DNA from: Pseudomonas putida
GTDB lineage: Bacteria > Pseudomonadota > Gammaproteobacteria > Pseudomonadales > Pseudomonadaceae
Direction of reading: 5' to 3'
Assembly: GCF_028682635.1 (NCBI RefSeq)
Contig: NZ_JANHLK010000016.1
Coordinates: 88,989-152,988 of the forward strand
Length of the DNA: 64,000 nucleotides
Part shown: positions 1-8,230 of the stretch, one piece after another
Position numbering within the stretch: the stretch's first letter is position 1
Layout: each line of letters begins with the position of its first letter
Position numbers and translations under genes: made by a program
The notes under the pieces: generated by a model
What the model was told of the DNA's origin: nothing
Databases searched by the model: none
The model's input: the letters and a program-made list of their open reading frames with translations, nothing else

Positions 1-2081
1 ACGTTGCGCAGGTTCTGCGAGATCAATTGCGAGTTCGGCACGATCACGATCGAGCGGTCGGCCAGCTGTATTTCGGTGGCCCGCACGTTGATCCGGCGGA
101 TGTCGCCTTCGACCCCGCTGATGCTGATCAGGTCGCCGACCTTCACCGGGCGCTCGGTCAACAGGATGATGCCGGAAACGAAGTTCTTGACGATCTCCTG
201 CAAGCCGAAGCCGATGCCCACCGAGAGGGCGCTGACGATCCAGGCCAGGTTGGTCCACTTGACCCCCAGCGACGACAGCATCAGCAGCATCACCAGGGCA
301 TAGCCGATGTTGGAAAATAGCGTGCTGAGCGAGGCACACATGCCCGGGTCCATTTCGGTTTTCGGCAGGAATTCGTTGTCCAGCCAGCGCCGCAGCGAAC
401 GAATCAGGTAGACGCCGATGATCACGGCGAGCAAGGCATGCAACAGGTTGGCCGGGACGATGTTCAGTCTGCGCAGGCCGTCGCCACCGAGGATGGCGAG
501 GATGTTGGTGGCCAGTTGTTCGAGGGTCGACCCGATGCCACCCACCACCAGGGTGATCAGCGCGATCAGCAACAACGAGGCGCGGCCGGCACCGGAGAGG
601 ATGATCGAAATCTGTTCCAGCCGCGTATCGCCAATGCCCAATAGCTGTTTCAAGGACTTGCCGGTGGAGGTGCGGGGGGAAAACAGGTGTTCGCAGCCGT
701 CTTTGACCAGCTGGGTCAGCAAATAAAAGCCGGCGAAGATGATGTAGAACCACACCAGTTCGTAAGTGATGAAGCGCGACAGCGATACGTAGCCGGCGAG
801 CAAGGCCAGGAGTGAAATCACGATCGCAATGCTGGCGAACGAATAGATCAGCCCGGCGAAGGTCCGGCCAGCCTCGGGGGCGACCCCCGCCATGACCATG
901 TCCCGGCGGGTTTTGCTGACGCGAAACAGCAGCATCGCGATCATGACCGAGACGATCAGGGCGACCGCGCCCCGGACCGAGATCACCAGCTCCGCGCTCA
1001 TGCTGGTGGCGTTGGTCATCTGCGCCAGCGATACCAGCAACAGCAGTGTCCAGGCCAGCCGTGCCGGGTAGGGCTCCATCGCCAGGGCGAGCGGATCGGC
1101 AAAGTTTGGCAGGCGCCATGAGGGGTGCTGCGTGGACAGCAGTGCGCGACTCAGGCCGAGGATCAGCACGCAGGTATAGACGATCTTTTCGAAGTCCTGG
1201 GAAAACCCCGTCAGCTGTGGCGTCAGCGGCAGTTCGCGGGTGAAGGCAAAAAACAGCAGGCGCAAGGCTATCCAGGCCGTCAGCACCGTGGCGATGACCG
1301 AGGCCAGGGCCAGGGCGCTACGCCGCAGGCGACCTTCCGGCATGCGATGGATGCACAACCAGGTCAGCCCGCGTTCGGCCAGCCGCCGTCCCACGACCCA
1401 AAGCAGCACGGCCATCGCGATCAACAGGCTGGTCAGCAGGCGCGCGCCCGGTTGCCAGGTGGCGTCCAGGGTGTCCTTGATCTGGTGCAGGAAGGCGCTG
1501 AATTTTTCCCGGTCATGCTCTGGCGGATTGAGCAGGGGGGCCCAGAACCAGGGGTTGAGTACGCTCCTGGTCCGCTGGGTCATTTCGGTTTCCAGCAGGC
1601 TGCGGCGGATGGCGGCAATCTGGGTCAGCAGTTCGGCGGCGCTGGCCTTGAGCGCTACCAGGGTTTTCAGTTTGGCGTCGACCCGGGATTTCTGTTCGGT
1701 CAGGGTGATTCTCTGGAGGGCGATATCGGACTTCTCGGGCGCGGCATCCGCCACTGGCGGCGGGCCCAGCACGCCCAATTGCGCCTGCAACTGGTCCTGC
1801 TCGGGCAACAGCAGTGCCGAGAGGCGATCGACCTCCTTGACGAGCGCCTGCACCAGATCCTGCGGGCTTTCCAGCTGGCTGTAGTTGATGGCCTGTGACA
1901 CTTGCTGCTTGTAGCTGCCGAGTTGGCCCTGCAGCACCTCCAGATCGCTGTCGGAAACGCTGGCGGAAGCGGGTGCCTGGGCGATTGTGGGGATATCGGG
2001 CATGGGCGCCGCCGACAGCCATCCGGCGCTCGGCCCGAACAGTAAAGCGATGAGAATCACGAAGCTCAAGGCATTGCGCAT
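1..2081 (-). CDS. Mechanosensitive channel, MscS family with DUF3772 N-terminus (3' end missing)
   Basis: Large-type MscS channel that would open on membrane tension to release solutes. The first 693 codons are visible; the gene runs off the left edge. An N-terminal hydrophobic signal (MRNALSFVILIALLFG) precedes a coiled-coil-rich periplasmic domain (about residues 35-190, the DUF3772 region), then several hydrophobic segments. The last visible residues include the MscS beta-domain motif IVPNSQLISQNLRN, so only the C-terminal cytoplasmic cage is missing. ATG at 2081 was chosen; the ribosome site is weak, and an in-frame GTG about 21 bp upstream is an alternative. It appears to be a single-gene unit. 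Family assignment is firm; the physiological role (osmotic or other) is not visible. Confidence 0.85.
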   Translation of the reverse strand, partial: MRNALSFVILIALLFGPSAGWLSAAPMPDIPTIAQAPASASVSDSDLEVLQGQLGSYKQQVSQAINYSQLESPQDLVQALVKEVDRLSALLLPEQDQLQAQLGVLGPPPVADAAPEKSDIALQRITLTEQKSRVDAKLKTLVALKASAAELLTQIAAIRRSLLETEMTQRTRSVLNPWFWAPLLNPPEHDREKFSAFLHQIKDTLDATWQPGARLLTSLLIAMAVLLWVVGRRLAERGLTWLCIHRMPEGRLRRSALALASVIATVLTAWIALRLLFFAFTRELPLTPQLTGFSQDFEKIVYTCVLILGLSRALLSTQHPSWRLPNFADPLALAMEPYPARLAWTLLLLVSLAQMTNATSMSAELVISVRGAVALIVSVMIAMLLFRVSKTRRDMVMAGVAPEAGRTFAGLIYSFASIAIVISLLALLAGYVSLSRFITYELVWFYIIFAGFYLLTQLVKDGCEHLFSPRTSTGKSLKQLLGIGDTRLEQISIILSGAGRASLLLIALITLVVGGIGSTLEQLATNILAILGGDGLRRLNIVPANLLHALLAVIIGVYLIRSLRRWLDNEFLPKTEMDPGMCASLSTLFSNIGYALVMLLMLSSLGVKWTNLAWIVSALSVGIGFGLQEIVKNFVSGIILLTERPVKVGDLISISGVEGDIRRINVRATEIQLADRSIVIVPNSQLISQNLRN

Positions 2082-2167
2082 CGGCGTGCTCGACTGGTTA
2101 TGTGTCACTCCAACCTATGAGGTTAGGTCATGACTCAACGTTATCGAGGCTTTTTTGGTCGCAAGTG

Positions 2168-2215
2168 CAACGGCAAGATCAAAAGATCGCAGCCTGCGGC
2201 AGCTCCTACAGGGGA
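2168..2215. repeat. Single REP-like palindrome
   Basis: Contains agatcgcagcctgcggcagctcctacagg, a recognisable Pseudomonas REP variant. A related sequence lies in the opposite orientation near 58917-58955. It sits between the start of the channel gene and the stop of the sensor kinase gene. Confidence 0.6.
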
Positions 2216-2235
2216 TCGCATTCGATTTGCTGGCG

Positions 2236-3648
2236 TTATTCGCCCGCTCGCCGGGCCGGAAAGAACAACTCGAAACACGTCACACCATCAGCACTCGTGA
2301 CGCTGCACTGGCCATTGTGCAACTGCATGATCGTCGCCACGATCGACAACCCCAGGCCGTTGGATTGCGCCGAGCGCTCGCGGGATTCGTCGACGCGGTA
2401 AAAGCGTTCGAACAGCCGGGGCAGGTGTTCGGCGGGGATCGTCTGGCCCTGGTTGCGCACCTGCAGGCGGATGCCATCGGCAGTGGGCGTGGCGCAGATG
2501 AATAGCTCGGAGTTCGGCGCGCCGTACTTGATGGCGTTGGCGCACAGGTTGGCCAGGGCGCGGCGCAACAGCATCGGCTCGGCCCAGATCACACCGCTGC
2601 CTTGGGCGTTGATGGCGATTCCGACATCCGCCGCGAGCCCTTCGAAATAGTCGGCCATGCGTTCCATTTCATCCAGGGCGCCCAGTTCCTGGCGTTGGCG
2701 CAGGGCACTGGCCGGGTCGGTGCGGGCCAGGAACAGCATGTTGTCGAGCATGCGTGCCAGGCGCTCAAGTTCCTCGACATTGGAGGCGAGCAACTGTTGA
2801 TAGTGCTCGATGCTGCGGTCTTGCTGCAGGGCGACCTGGGTTTCACCGAGCAGGTTATTGATCGGCGTGCGCAGCTCATGGGCCATGTCGGTGGACACCT
2901 GGCCCAGTTGCACGAAACCTCTGCCGAGGCGGTCGAGCATGGCATTGAAGGCCTCGATCATCGGTAGCAACTCCAGCGGCGCGCCCTGGCTGTCCAGGCG
3001 TTCGCCGAGATTACCGACGCCGATGCCCTGGGCATGCCGGGCCACGCGCCGCACCGGCAACAGGCCGCGCTGCACCAGCACGTAGCCGGAAAGTGCCAGC
3101 AGAATCGCCGCCACGCTGGCGAACAGGTAGACGTTGAGCCGGTAACTGGCGAGCACCGCCGTGCGTTCAGTCATCAGGCGCCCGGTCACCACTTCCAGCG
3201 TGCCCTGGTCACCGGAGGCGATGGTCGCCGCCAGTGCGGAAAAAGGTACGCCATTAACGTTGGGCAAGTGTTGCACGTCGCCGAGGCCCAGTGGGTGGTC
3301 CATGGCCATGGGGGTCAATACGGGCATGTCCAGATTGCCCGGATTCACCTGCAGCAACGGCGGTTGCCCGGGCGCGCCGATACTCAACAGGGCTTCGCGG
3401 TTGCCGAGCATGTTCTGGAACAGCGCGGGTTTGCTGCGGATCAGCTCCAGGGTGTTGCTGTCGTTGAGGAACGTGCGCAGTTGATCGATGCGGGTGATCA
3501 GCGCCGCGTCATCACGGCGGATCAATTCGCGCTCCAGGTCACGGTACAACGCCACGCCCAGGGACGTCAGTGAGACAAACGCCAGGAACGCGAACACCAG
3601 CGCCAGGCGCAGCGTCAGGGAGTGGCGCAGATGCGACAGGCTGTTCAT
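2236..3648 (-). CDS. Heavy-metal-type sensor histidine kinase
   Basis: Membrane sensor kinase of the CusS/CopS/IrlS family (470 aa). Domains in order: first membrane helix (about 10-30), periplasmic sensor region (about 31-160), second helix (about 165-190), HAMP (about 190-245), HisKA with the phospho-acceptor motif MAHELRTPINN (about 255-265), and HATPase with N-box (LANLCANAIKYG) and a GLGLSIV G-box near the C-terminus. Its start overlaps the stop of the upstream response-regulator gene by 4 bp (ATGA), so the two are translationally coupled. The ligand is inferred to be copper or another metal from family and from the CopR-type boxes nearby; the sequence does not prove which metal. Confidence 0.93.
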   Translation of the reverse strand: MNSLSHLRHSLTLRLALVFAFLAFVSLTSLGVALYRDLERELIRRDDAALITRIDQLRTFLNDSNTLELIRSKPALFQNMLGNREALLSIGAPGQPPLLQVNPGNLDMPVLTPMAMDHPLGLGDVQHLPNVNGVPFSALAATIASGDQGTLEVVTGRLMTERTAVLASYRLNVYLFASVAAILLALSGYVLVQRGLLPVRRVARHAQGIGVGNLGERLDSQGAPLELLPMIEAFNAMLDRLGRGFVQLGQVSTDMAHELRTPINNLLGETQVALQQDRSIEHYQQLLASNVEELERLARMLDNMLFLARTDPASALRQRQELGALDEMERMADYFEGLAADVGIAINAQGSGVIWAEPMLLRRALANLCANAIKYGAPNSELFICATPTADGIRLQVRNQGQTIPAEHLPRLFERFYRVDESRERSAQSNGLGLSIVATIMQLHNGQCSVTSADGVTCFELFFPARRAGE

Positions 3649-4316
3649 GGCTGCGTATCGAAGCGATAGCCGATACCGCGCACACTGTGGATCAGCTTCA
3701 GCTGGAAGGGATCGTCGATCTTCAGCCGCAAGCGCCGCACGGCGACGTCCACCACGTTGGTATCGCTGTCGAAATTCATGTCCCAGACCCGTGAGGCGAT
3801 CATCGAGCGTGACAGCACTTCACCCAGGTGCGTGGCGAACAGGTGCAGCAGGGCGAATTCCTTGTTGGTCAGCGTAATGCGCGTGCCGGCGCGGGTAACG
3901 CGGCGCTTGAGCACATCGATCGCCAGGTCCTCGATGTGCAACTGTTCTTCTTCGCGGGTGGGGCCGCGGCGGGTCAGGGTGCGCAGGCGGGCCACCAGTT
4001 CGGCGAAGGAAAACGGCTTGATCAGGTAATCGTCGGCGCCCAGTTCCAGGCCCTTGATGCGGTCGGCGATGTCATCGCGGGCGGTGAGGAACAGCACCGG
4101 GGTATCGGCTTCCTTGCGCAGGCGCCGCAGGACTTCCCAGCCGTCCATTTTGGGCATCATCACGTCCAGCACGATCACATCGAAATCATGTTCCAGGGCC
4201 AGGTGCAAGCCATCGACGCCGTCGCGGGCCAGGCTCACCGTGTAACCGAGTTCCTGCAAGCCGTTGAGCAGGTAATTGCCGGCCTTGGGTTCATCTTCGA
4301 CGACGAGAATGTTCAT
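3645..4316 (-). CDS. Heavy-metal response regulator, OmpR/CusR-CopR type
   Basis: DNA-binding response regulator of 223 aa, partner of the overlapping sensor kinase. The receiver domain (about 1-115) carries the acidic pair EDE near the N-terminus, the phospho-acceptor Asp in VIVLDVMMPK and the Lys in LIKPFSFAEL. The winged-helix DNA-binding domain spans about 125-220 and ends with the family's RRLRLKIDD...HSVRGIGYRF pattern. By family it would bind boxes of the form TGACA-N4-TGTAAT; two are present at 4787 and 5692, upstream of neighbouring genes. No such box is seen directly in front of this gene. The name copR or cinR is plausible but unproven. Confidence 0.93.
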   Translation of the reverse strand: MNILVVEDEPKAGNYLLNGLQELGYTVSLARDGVDGLHLALEHDFDVIVLDVMMPKMDGWEVLRRLRKEADTPVLFLTARDDIADRIKGLELGADDYLIKPFSFAELVARLRTLTRRGPTREEEQLHIEDLAIDVLKRRVTRAGTRITLTNKEFALLHLFATHLGEVLSRSMIASRVWDMNFDSDTNVVDVAVRRLRLKIDDPFQLKLIHSVRGIGYRFDTQP

Positions 4317-4429
4317 GGGCTTCTGCCTGGTTCGGGGTCAGCAGGATTGCGCGCCGCGCAGGCGGGCGACTGCGGCATGCCGCTGCCGCCAGTGTAGCCC
4401 GGTCATCCGCCGGTATGCAGGGATGACGA

Positions 4430-4687
4430 TCAGTGATCATTGGTGCAACCGCTGCCCTGGACCAGGTAATCGAGCTCATGCTGGCGACCCTGGTGGTCGA
4501 GGTAGTTCAGTTGGGCCGGGACGATGCCGCATTGTTGCGAAATGTCCGTTTCACCCAGCACTTTGGCGACGTCGAGGTGGACGAAGGCTGCATCCTTGTC
4601 GTGGATCACTGGGGCGGAGCTTTGGGTATCGGCAAATGCCGAGCCGGTTGCGAGGAGGGCGGCGAAACCGAGGATGTACATTTTCAT
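4430..4687 (-). CDS. Exported DUF2790 protein
   Basis: Small secreted protein of 85 aa. A signal peptide (MKMYILGFAALLATGSAFA) is followed by a DUF2790 domain with the family's CGIVPAQLNYLDHQG pattern and a C-terminal second cysteine (GSGCTNDH). DUF2790 proteins are common in Pseudomonas, often as several paralogues next to metal-responsive regulators; their biochemical role is unknown to me. A CopR-type box lies 100 bp upstream of the ATG, which suggests control by the two-component system immediately downstream. Function not assigned. Confidence 0.85.
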   Translation of the reverse strand: MKMYILGFAALLATGSAFADTQSSAPVIHDKDAAFVHLDVAKVLGETDISQQCGIVPAQLNYLDHQGRQHELDYLVQGSGCTNDH

Positions 4688-4786
4688 GACGGTGATCTCT
4701 ATTCAGGTTTGAGTGGGCTGTCGGCAGGTTGCCTGGCAGTGAGTTCAGGTTAACCAGGCGATCCGAACAGCCCACCAACAGCTCGA

Positions 4787-4801
4787 TGACAAAGTTGTAA
4801 T
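4787..4801 (-). promoter_or_regulatory. Candidate CopR/CinR box
   Basis: TGACA-AAGT-TGTAAT, an exact match to the TGACA-N4-TGTAAT box described for CopR-type regulators in Pseudomonas. It lies 100 bp upstream of the DUF2790 start codon, which reads leftwards. Confidence 0.65.
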
Positions 4802-4814
4802 AAATGGCCGCCGG

Positions 4815-5588
4815 TTAAGGCTGGCGACCGGTGGCCGCAAGGATCAGGTCGGCGATTTCCTTCGAGTGGGACACCAGCGACAAGTGGCTCGACGGCAATT
4901 CGATGGTGGTGGCACCCATGCGCTTGGCCAGGAAGCGCTCAAGGTCCGGGTTGATCGTCTGGTCCTGGCTGGATACCGCGTACCACGACGGTTTGGTGTG
5001 CCAGGCCGCGGCGGTGGTGCGGTCGGTGAACAGGGTCTTGGCGATCGGTTGTTGCACGGCGAACAGCTGCATGGCTTTATCGTGAGGGACGTCGCCGGCG
5101 AAGTACTTGAGGAAGGCGTCTTGCTTGAGGCTGACGAAACCGTCGTGTTCTTCGGTACCGGCGCGTACCGGCATGGTCGGGTATTTGGCCGACAGTGCGA
5201 CGAAATCTTCCCCGGCATCCGGCGCACGCGCGGCGACATACACCAGCGAACTGACTTTCGGATTGACCCCGGCCTCGCTGACCACCGTGCCGGCGTAGGA
5301 ATGGCCGACCAGCACGGTCGGGCCGTCTTGCTGATCGAGCACGCGCTGGGTCGCGGCCACATCATCGGCCACCGACGTCAGCGGGTTTTGCACCGCCGTA
5401 ACGTGCAGACCGGCCGCCTGCAAGCGGCTGATCACATCCGCCCAACTGGAGCCATCGGCCCAGGAACCGTGCACCAGCACGACGTTGTTGGCCTTGACCG
5501 GTGCGGTCGTGGTTGCAGCCATGGCGGACCCGCTGCCCAGTACGAAGAGGCTGGCGGCGATCAGGCAGAGTTTGCTCAATGGATTCAT
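4815..5588 (-). CDS. Exported alpha/beta hydrolase
   Basis: Serine hydrolase of the alpha/beta-fold (AB hydrolase_6-like), 257 aa. A signal peptide (about 1-25, ending SAMA) predicts export. The oxyanion motif is VLVHGSWADGSSW (about 36-48), the nucleophile elbow LVGHSYAG (about 91-98), and the probable Asp and His lie in SSQDQTINPD and SSHLSLVSH. The ATG at 5588 was chosen because AAGGG sits 9-10 bp upstream; an in-frame ATG at 5627 lacks a comparable site. A second CopR-type box lies 104 bp upstream, so the gene probably shares control with the DUF2790 gene. Substrate unknown; similar enzymes are annotated as esterases or salicylate-esterase-like proteins. Confidence 0.85.
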   Translation of the reverse strand: MNPLSKLCLIAASLFVLGSGSAMAATTTAPVKANNVVLVHGSWADGSSWADVISRLQAAGLHVTAVQNPLTSVADDVAATQRVLDQQDGPTVLVGHSYAGTVVSEAGVNPKVSSLVYVAARAPDAGEDFVALSAKYPTMPVRAGTEEHDGFVSLKQDAFLKYFAGDVPHDKAMQLFAVQQPIAKTLFTDRTTAAAWHTKPSWYAVSSQDQTINPDLERFLAKRMGATTIELPSSHLSLVSHSKEIADLILAATGRQP

Positions 5589-5691
5589 GGTATCGACCCT
5601 TGTCATCATCAGTGGGAGGCGTGTCACCCGGTGCGGGTGACTGACGACTTCACTGTATGAAGCGAAGGTGCTGGCTACGCTGACAACTCGA

Positions 5692-5706
5692 TGACAAGTC
5701 TGTAAT
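5692..5706 (-). promoter_or_regulatory. Candidate CopR/CinR box
   Basis: TGACA-AGTC-TGTAAT, matching the same consensus as the box at 4787. It is placed 104 bp before the hydrolase ATG at 5588, nearly the same distance as the first box from its gene. Confidence 0.65.
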
Positions 5707-5718
5707 GCAACAAGTCCT

Positions 5719-6207
5719 TCAGGTGTAGGCCAGCAATCGGCCGCAGAGGATCACGCTGACCCAAAGCGCGATGGAAAACAGGGCCTGCACCTTGGCCACG
5801 CCCGGTGCCGGGTTGCCGGTATTCCACGCCGTGACGGAACGGTACACGCCGACATGGAACAGCACGGCGTTTAAGCCCGCCGTGGCGATCAGGCACAGCT
5901 TGAGGATGAAAATGTCATTGGAGGCGAAGTCGTGAGGGTGGGCGGAAAACATCATCAGCCCGGCCGGAACGATCAACAGCAAAGCCGCAACGGACCATGG
6001 CAGGAGATGGCGGGCGAGGGCCGTCACCTGGATGTTGCGCGATAGGCCGAGTACCCGCAGGTCGAACATCAGCACCGAACCGACCAGTATCGTGAAGCCG
6101 AGGATGTGCACCACCTCCACCAACGGATACAGCCATAAATCACCGCGCATGGCTGAGCCAAGCGACGAATCATTGAGCCAGTCCATCCAGCCCTGGTTGG
6201 TTTGCAT
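5719..6207 (-). CDS. DUF6644-type inner membrane protein
   Basis: Integral membrane protein of 162 aa with about four hydrophobic helices. The PLVEVVHILGFTILVGSVLMFDLR stretch, the following LARHLLPWSVAALLL and a late LKLCLIATAGLNAVLFH are typical of the family I know as DUF6644. Its ATG shares one base with the stop of the upstream DUF6152 gene (TGATG), so the two are expected to be co-translated and may work together. No enzymatic motif is visible; conserved histidines (EVVH, LARH, LFH) could hold heme or metal, which is inference only. Confidence 0.75.
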   Translation of the reverse strand: MQTNQGWMDWLNDSSLGSAMRGDLWLYPLVEVVHILGFTILVGSVLMFDLRVLGLSRNIQVTALARHLLPWSVAALLLIVPAGLMMFSAHPHDFASNDIFILKLCLIATAGLNAVLFHVGVYRSVTAWNTGNPAPGVAKVQALFSIALWVSVILCGRLLAYT

Positions 6208-6557
6208 CAGCGCAACTCTATGGTTTTGTCGCCGATCGTGATGCGTTCTGCACGCAACTCATCGGGTTTGTTACGGTTCTGATAACCGACCACGCTGGCT
6301 TGGGTGCCGACCGCCAGCATGTCCTTCGCCAGCCCACGGTTTTCCATGCGCGAGGGCGGTGCGAGCACCACATTCCAGGTCTTGTCCGCCGTCTTGAGGT
6401 TGACGAAGCCGTGGGGGTGGGAGTAACCGGACGCTTCAATGGTGCCGTTCAGTTGCAAGGGTTTGCTGGAGTCGTACTCGCTCCAGCCGTGATGGGCGAA
6501 TGCCGCAGTGGCCACCAACAGCAATGACACGCCAAAGCCCTTGAGCATGTAATTCAT
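6207..6557 (-). CDS. Exported DUF6152 protein with His-His mature N-terminus
   Basis: Periplasmic small protein of 116 aa. The signal peptide MNYMLKGFGVSLLLVATAAFA is followed directly by HHGWSEYDSSKPLQLNGTI and the family's NPHG-like (SHPHGFVNL) and VVLAPPSRMENRGL segments, fitting DUF6152. Predicted cleavage after AFA would leave a free N-terminal His-His. The ATG at 6557 was chosen for its strong ribosome site (AGGAG, 7 bp spacing); an in-frame ATG at 6641 has no such site. It is the first gene of a two-gene unit with the DUF6644 gene. Function unknown; a metal-binding role is suggested only by the histidines and the metal-regulator neighbours. Confidence 0.78.
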   Translation of the reverse strand: MNYMLKGFGVSLLLVATAAFAHHGWSEYDSSKPLQLNGTIEASGYSHPHGFVNLKTADKTWNVVLAPPSRMENRGLAKDMLAVGTQASVVGYQNRNKPDELRAERITIGDKTIELR

Positions 6558-6759
6558 GACGGGTTCTCCTGTTGCAGAGGTCTTGGGTCGACGTTTTTCA
6601 GGATAGTTGGCGCATTTCGCGGGCTGGAACACCCCGACCAAAAGAATGTTTCAGTCTGTGACGCAGGACTCGCAGGGCTCGGCAGGCCTTAGACGGAACC
6701 ATGTTCTACGCTTACCCGCAGATGGCACCCATAAAAACAATGCTAGAGGGAGAGACACC

Positions 6760-7725
6760 ATGTCCGCTTTGTTTCGTCGCGTCGGCCATTGCCTGGCTGC
6801 AGGCCTTGTTGCTGCCGCAATCAGCACCCCCGTGCTGGCGCTGGACACCGTCAAGTTCATGGCCCCCGGTTCCGTGGGCGGCGGTTATGACCAGACGGCC
6901 CGGGTGCTGGGCAAAGCCCTGATCGAGGCCAACGTCGCCAAGGCCGTCACCTTTGAGAACAAGGGGGGCGCGGGCGGTACGCTAGGGCTGGCGCAGTTTG
7001 CCAACAGCACCAAGGGCGACCCGAATGCGCTGCTGGTGGTCGGTGCGATCATGGTGGCGGGCATCGAGCAGAACAAACCGCAGATCAGCCTGAAGGACGT
7101 GACGCCGATCGCCCGGTTGTTCACCGAATACAACGTGCTCGCGGTGCGCAAGGATTCGCCGTACAAGACCCTCGATGACCTGATCAAGGATTTCAAGGCC
7201 AAGCCCACCAGCGTGACCTTTGGCGGTGGTTCCAAAGGCTCGATCGACCACATCGGCATCGCCGAACTGGCCGGCAAGCTGGATGTGCCGGTCAACAAGG
7301 TGAATTACATCGCCACCGGCGGTGGCGGTGAAATCGTCGCCCAGGCCCTGGGCGGCCAGATCAAGGTGATCACCGGCGGTTACGCCGAACTGGGTCAATA
7401 CATCAAGAACGGCCAGTTCCGCGTGCTCGCCATCGGTGCGCCCGAACGCGTGCCCGGGATCGACGCGCCGACCCTCAAGGAAAGCGGCTATGACGTGGTC
7501 ATCGGCAACTGGCGCGGTGTCTATGGTGCCGCCGGCCTCACGCCCGAGCAGCGCAAGGAAGTGACCGACGCGGTGGTGGCCGCCAGCAAAAGCAAAGTCT
7601 GGCAGGACAACATCAAGACCAACGCCTGGACGGAGAGCGTGCTGACCGGTGATGATTTCGGCAAATTCGTCGACGAAGAACACGTGCGGTTGCGCGCGAT
7701 GCTGGTCAAGGTCGGGTTGCTTTGA
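6760..7725 (+). CDS. tctC: Tripartite tricarboxylate transporter, substrate-binding protein
   Basis: Periplasmic receptor of the TTT (Bug/TctC) family, 321 aa. The signal peptide (about 1-28, ending PVLA) is followed by VKFMAPGSVGGGYDQTARVLGKAL, the family's first ligand loop (PxxxGGGxDxxAR), and the second signature in VTFGGGSKGSIDHIG. ATG 6760 was chosen for AGAGGGAGAG just upstream. First gene of a TctC-TctB-TctA unit; the next gene starts one base after this stop. The natural ligand (citrate or another di/tricarboxylate) cannot be read from sequence, and no TctDE-type two-component regulator adjoins. Confidence 0.93.
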   Translation: MSALFRRVGHCLAAGLVAAAISTPVLALDTVKFMAPGSVGGGYDQTARVLGKALIEANVAKAVTFENKGGAGGTLGLAQFANSTKGDPNALLVVGAIMVAGIEQNKPQISLKDVTPIARLFTEYNVLAVRKDSPYKTLDDLIKDFKAKPTSVTFGGGSKGSIDHIGIAELAGKLDVPVNKVNYIATGGGGEIVAQALGGQIKVITGGYAELGQYIKNGQFRVLAIGAPERVPGIDAPTLKESGYDVVIGNWRGVYGAAGLTPEQRKEVTDAVVAASKSKVWQDNIKTNAWTESVLTGDDFGKFVDEEHVRLRAMLVKVGLL

Positions 7726-7726
7726 A

Positions 7727-8212
7727 ATGGCCGGATCCCGCGCAGTCGTGCCGACCCAGTTGGCCATCGGCATCGGCCTGATTACCCTCAGCGTGGTGCT
7801 GGCGGTGGGCGCCTGGCGCTTTCCGCCGGAGATGGGCTTCGTGATTCTGCCGGCCTATGTCTACCCCTGGGTGGTCGCGGGGTTTCTCGGGGCAGTGGGC
7901 GTGTTGTTGAGTTATCAGGCGGTCAGCGGCGGTTTTCGCGAGCTGGATAACCAACAGGCGCACACAGTGGCGGGCGGCAAGGCCGGCGCAGCCTGGGTCA
8001 CCGCAGGGTTGATCGGTGTGGCCGTGCTCATCAACGTCATCGGTTTCGTGCTGGCCGCCGGGCTGCTGTTCGCCTGTTCGGCCCGCGGTTTTGGCAGTCG
8101 TCATCCACTGCGCGACCTGGCGATCGGCATGGCCCTGACCCTGCCGATCTACTGGTTGTTCAACGCCGGGCTGGGGGTTTCCCTGCCGCCGCTGGTCAAC
8201 GCCTGGATCTGA
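7727..8212 (+). CDS. tctB: Tripartite tricarboxylate transporter, small membrane subunit
   Basis: Small membrane component of the TTT transporter, 161 aa, with about four hydrophobic helices (near residues 10-28, 42-60, 85-110 and 130-155). It ends with the SLPPLVNAWI tail usual for TctB. The ATG lies one base after the tctC stop, and the codons upstream of it belong to the tctC reading region, so this start is the natural one. It works with TctA in the inner membrane to take up the ligand delivered by TctC. Confidence 0.9.
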   Translation: MAGSRAVVPTQLAIGIGLITLSVVLAVGAWRFPPEMGFVILPAYVYPWVVAGFLGAVGVLLSYQAVSGGFRELDNQQAHTVAGGKAGAAWVTAGLIGVAVLINVIGFVLAAGLLFACSARGFGSRHPLRDLAIGMALTLPIYWLFNAGLGVSLPPLVNAWI

Positions 8213-8230
8213 TCCAAGGAGATCGACAGC

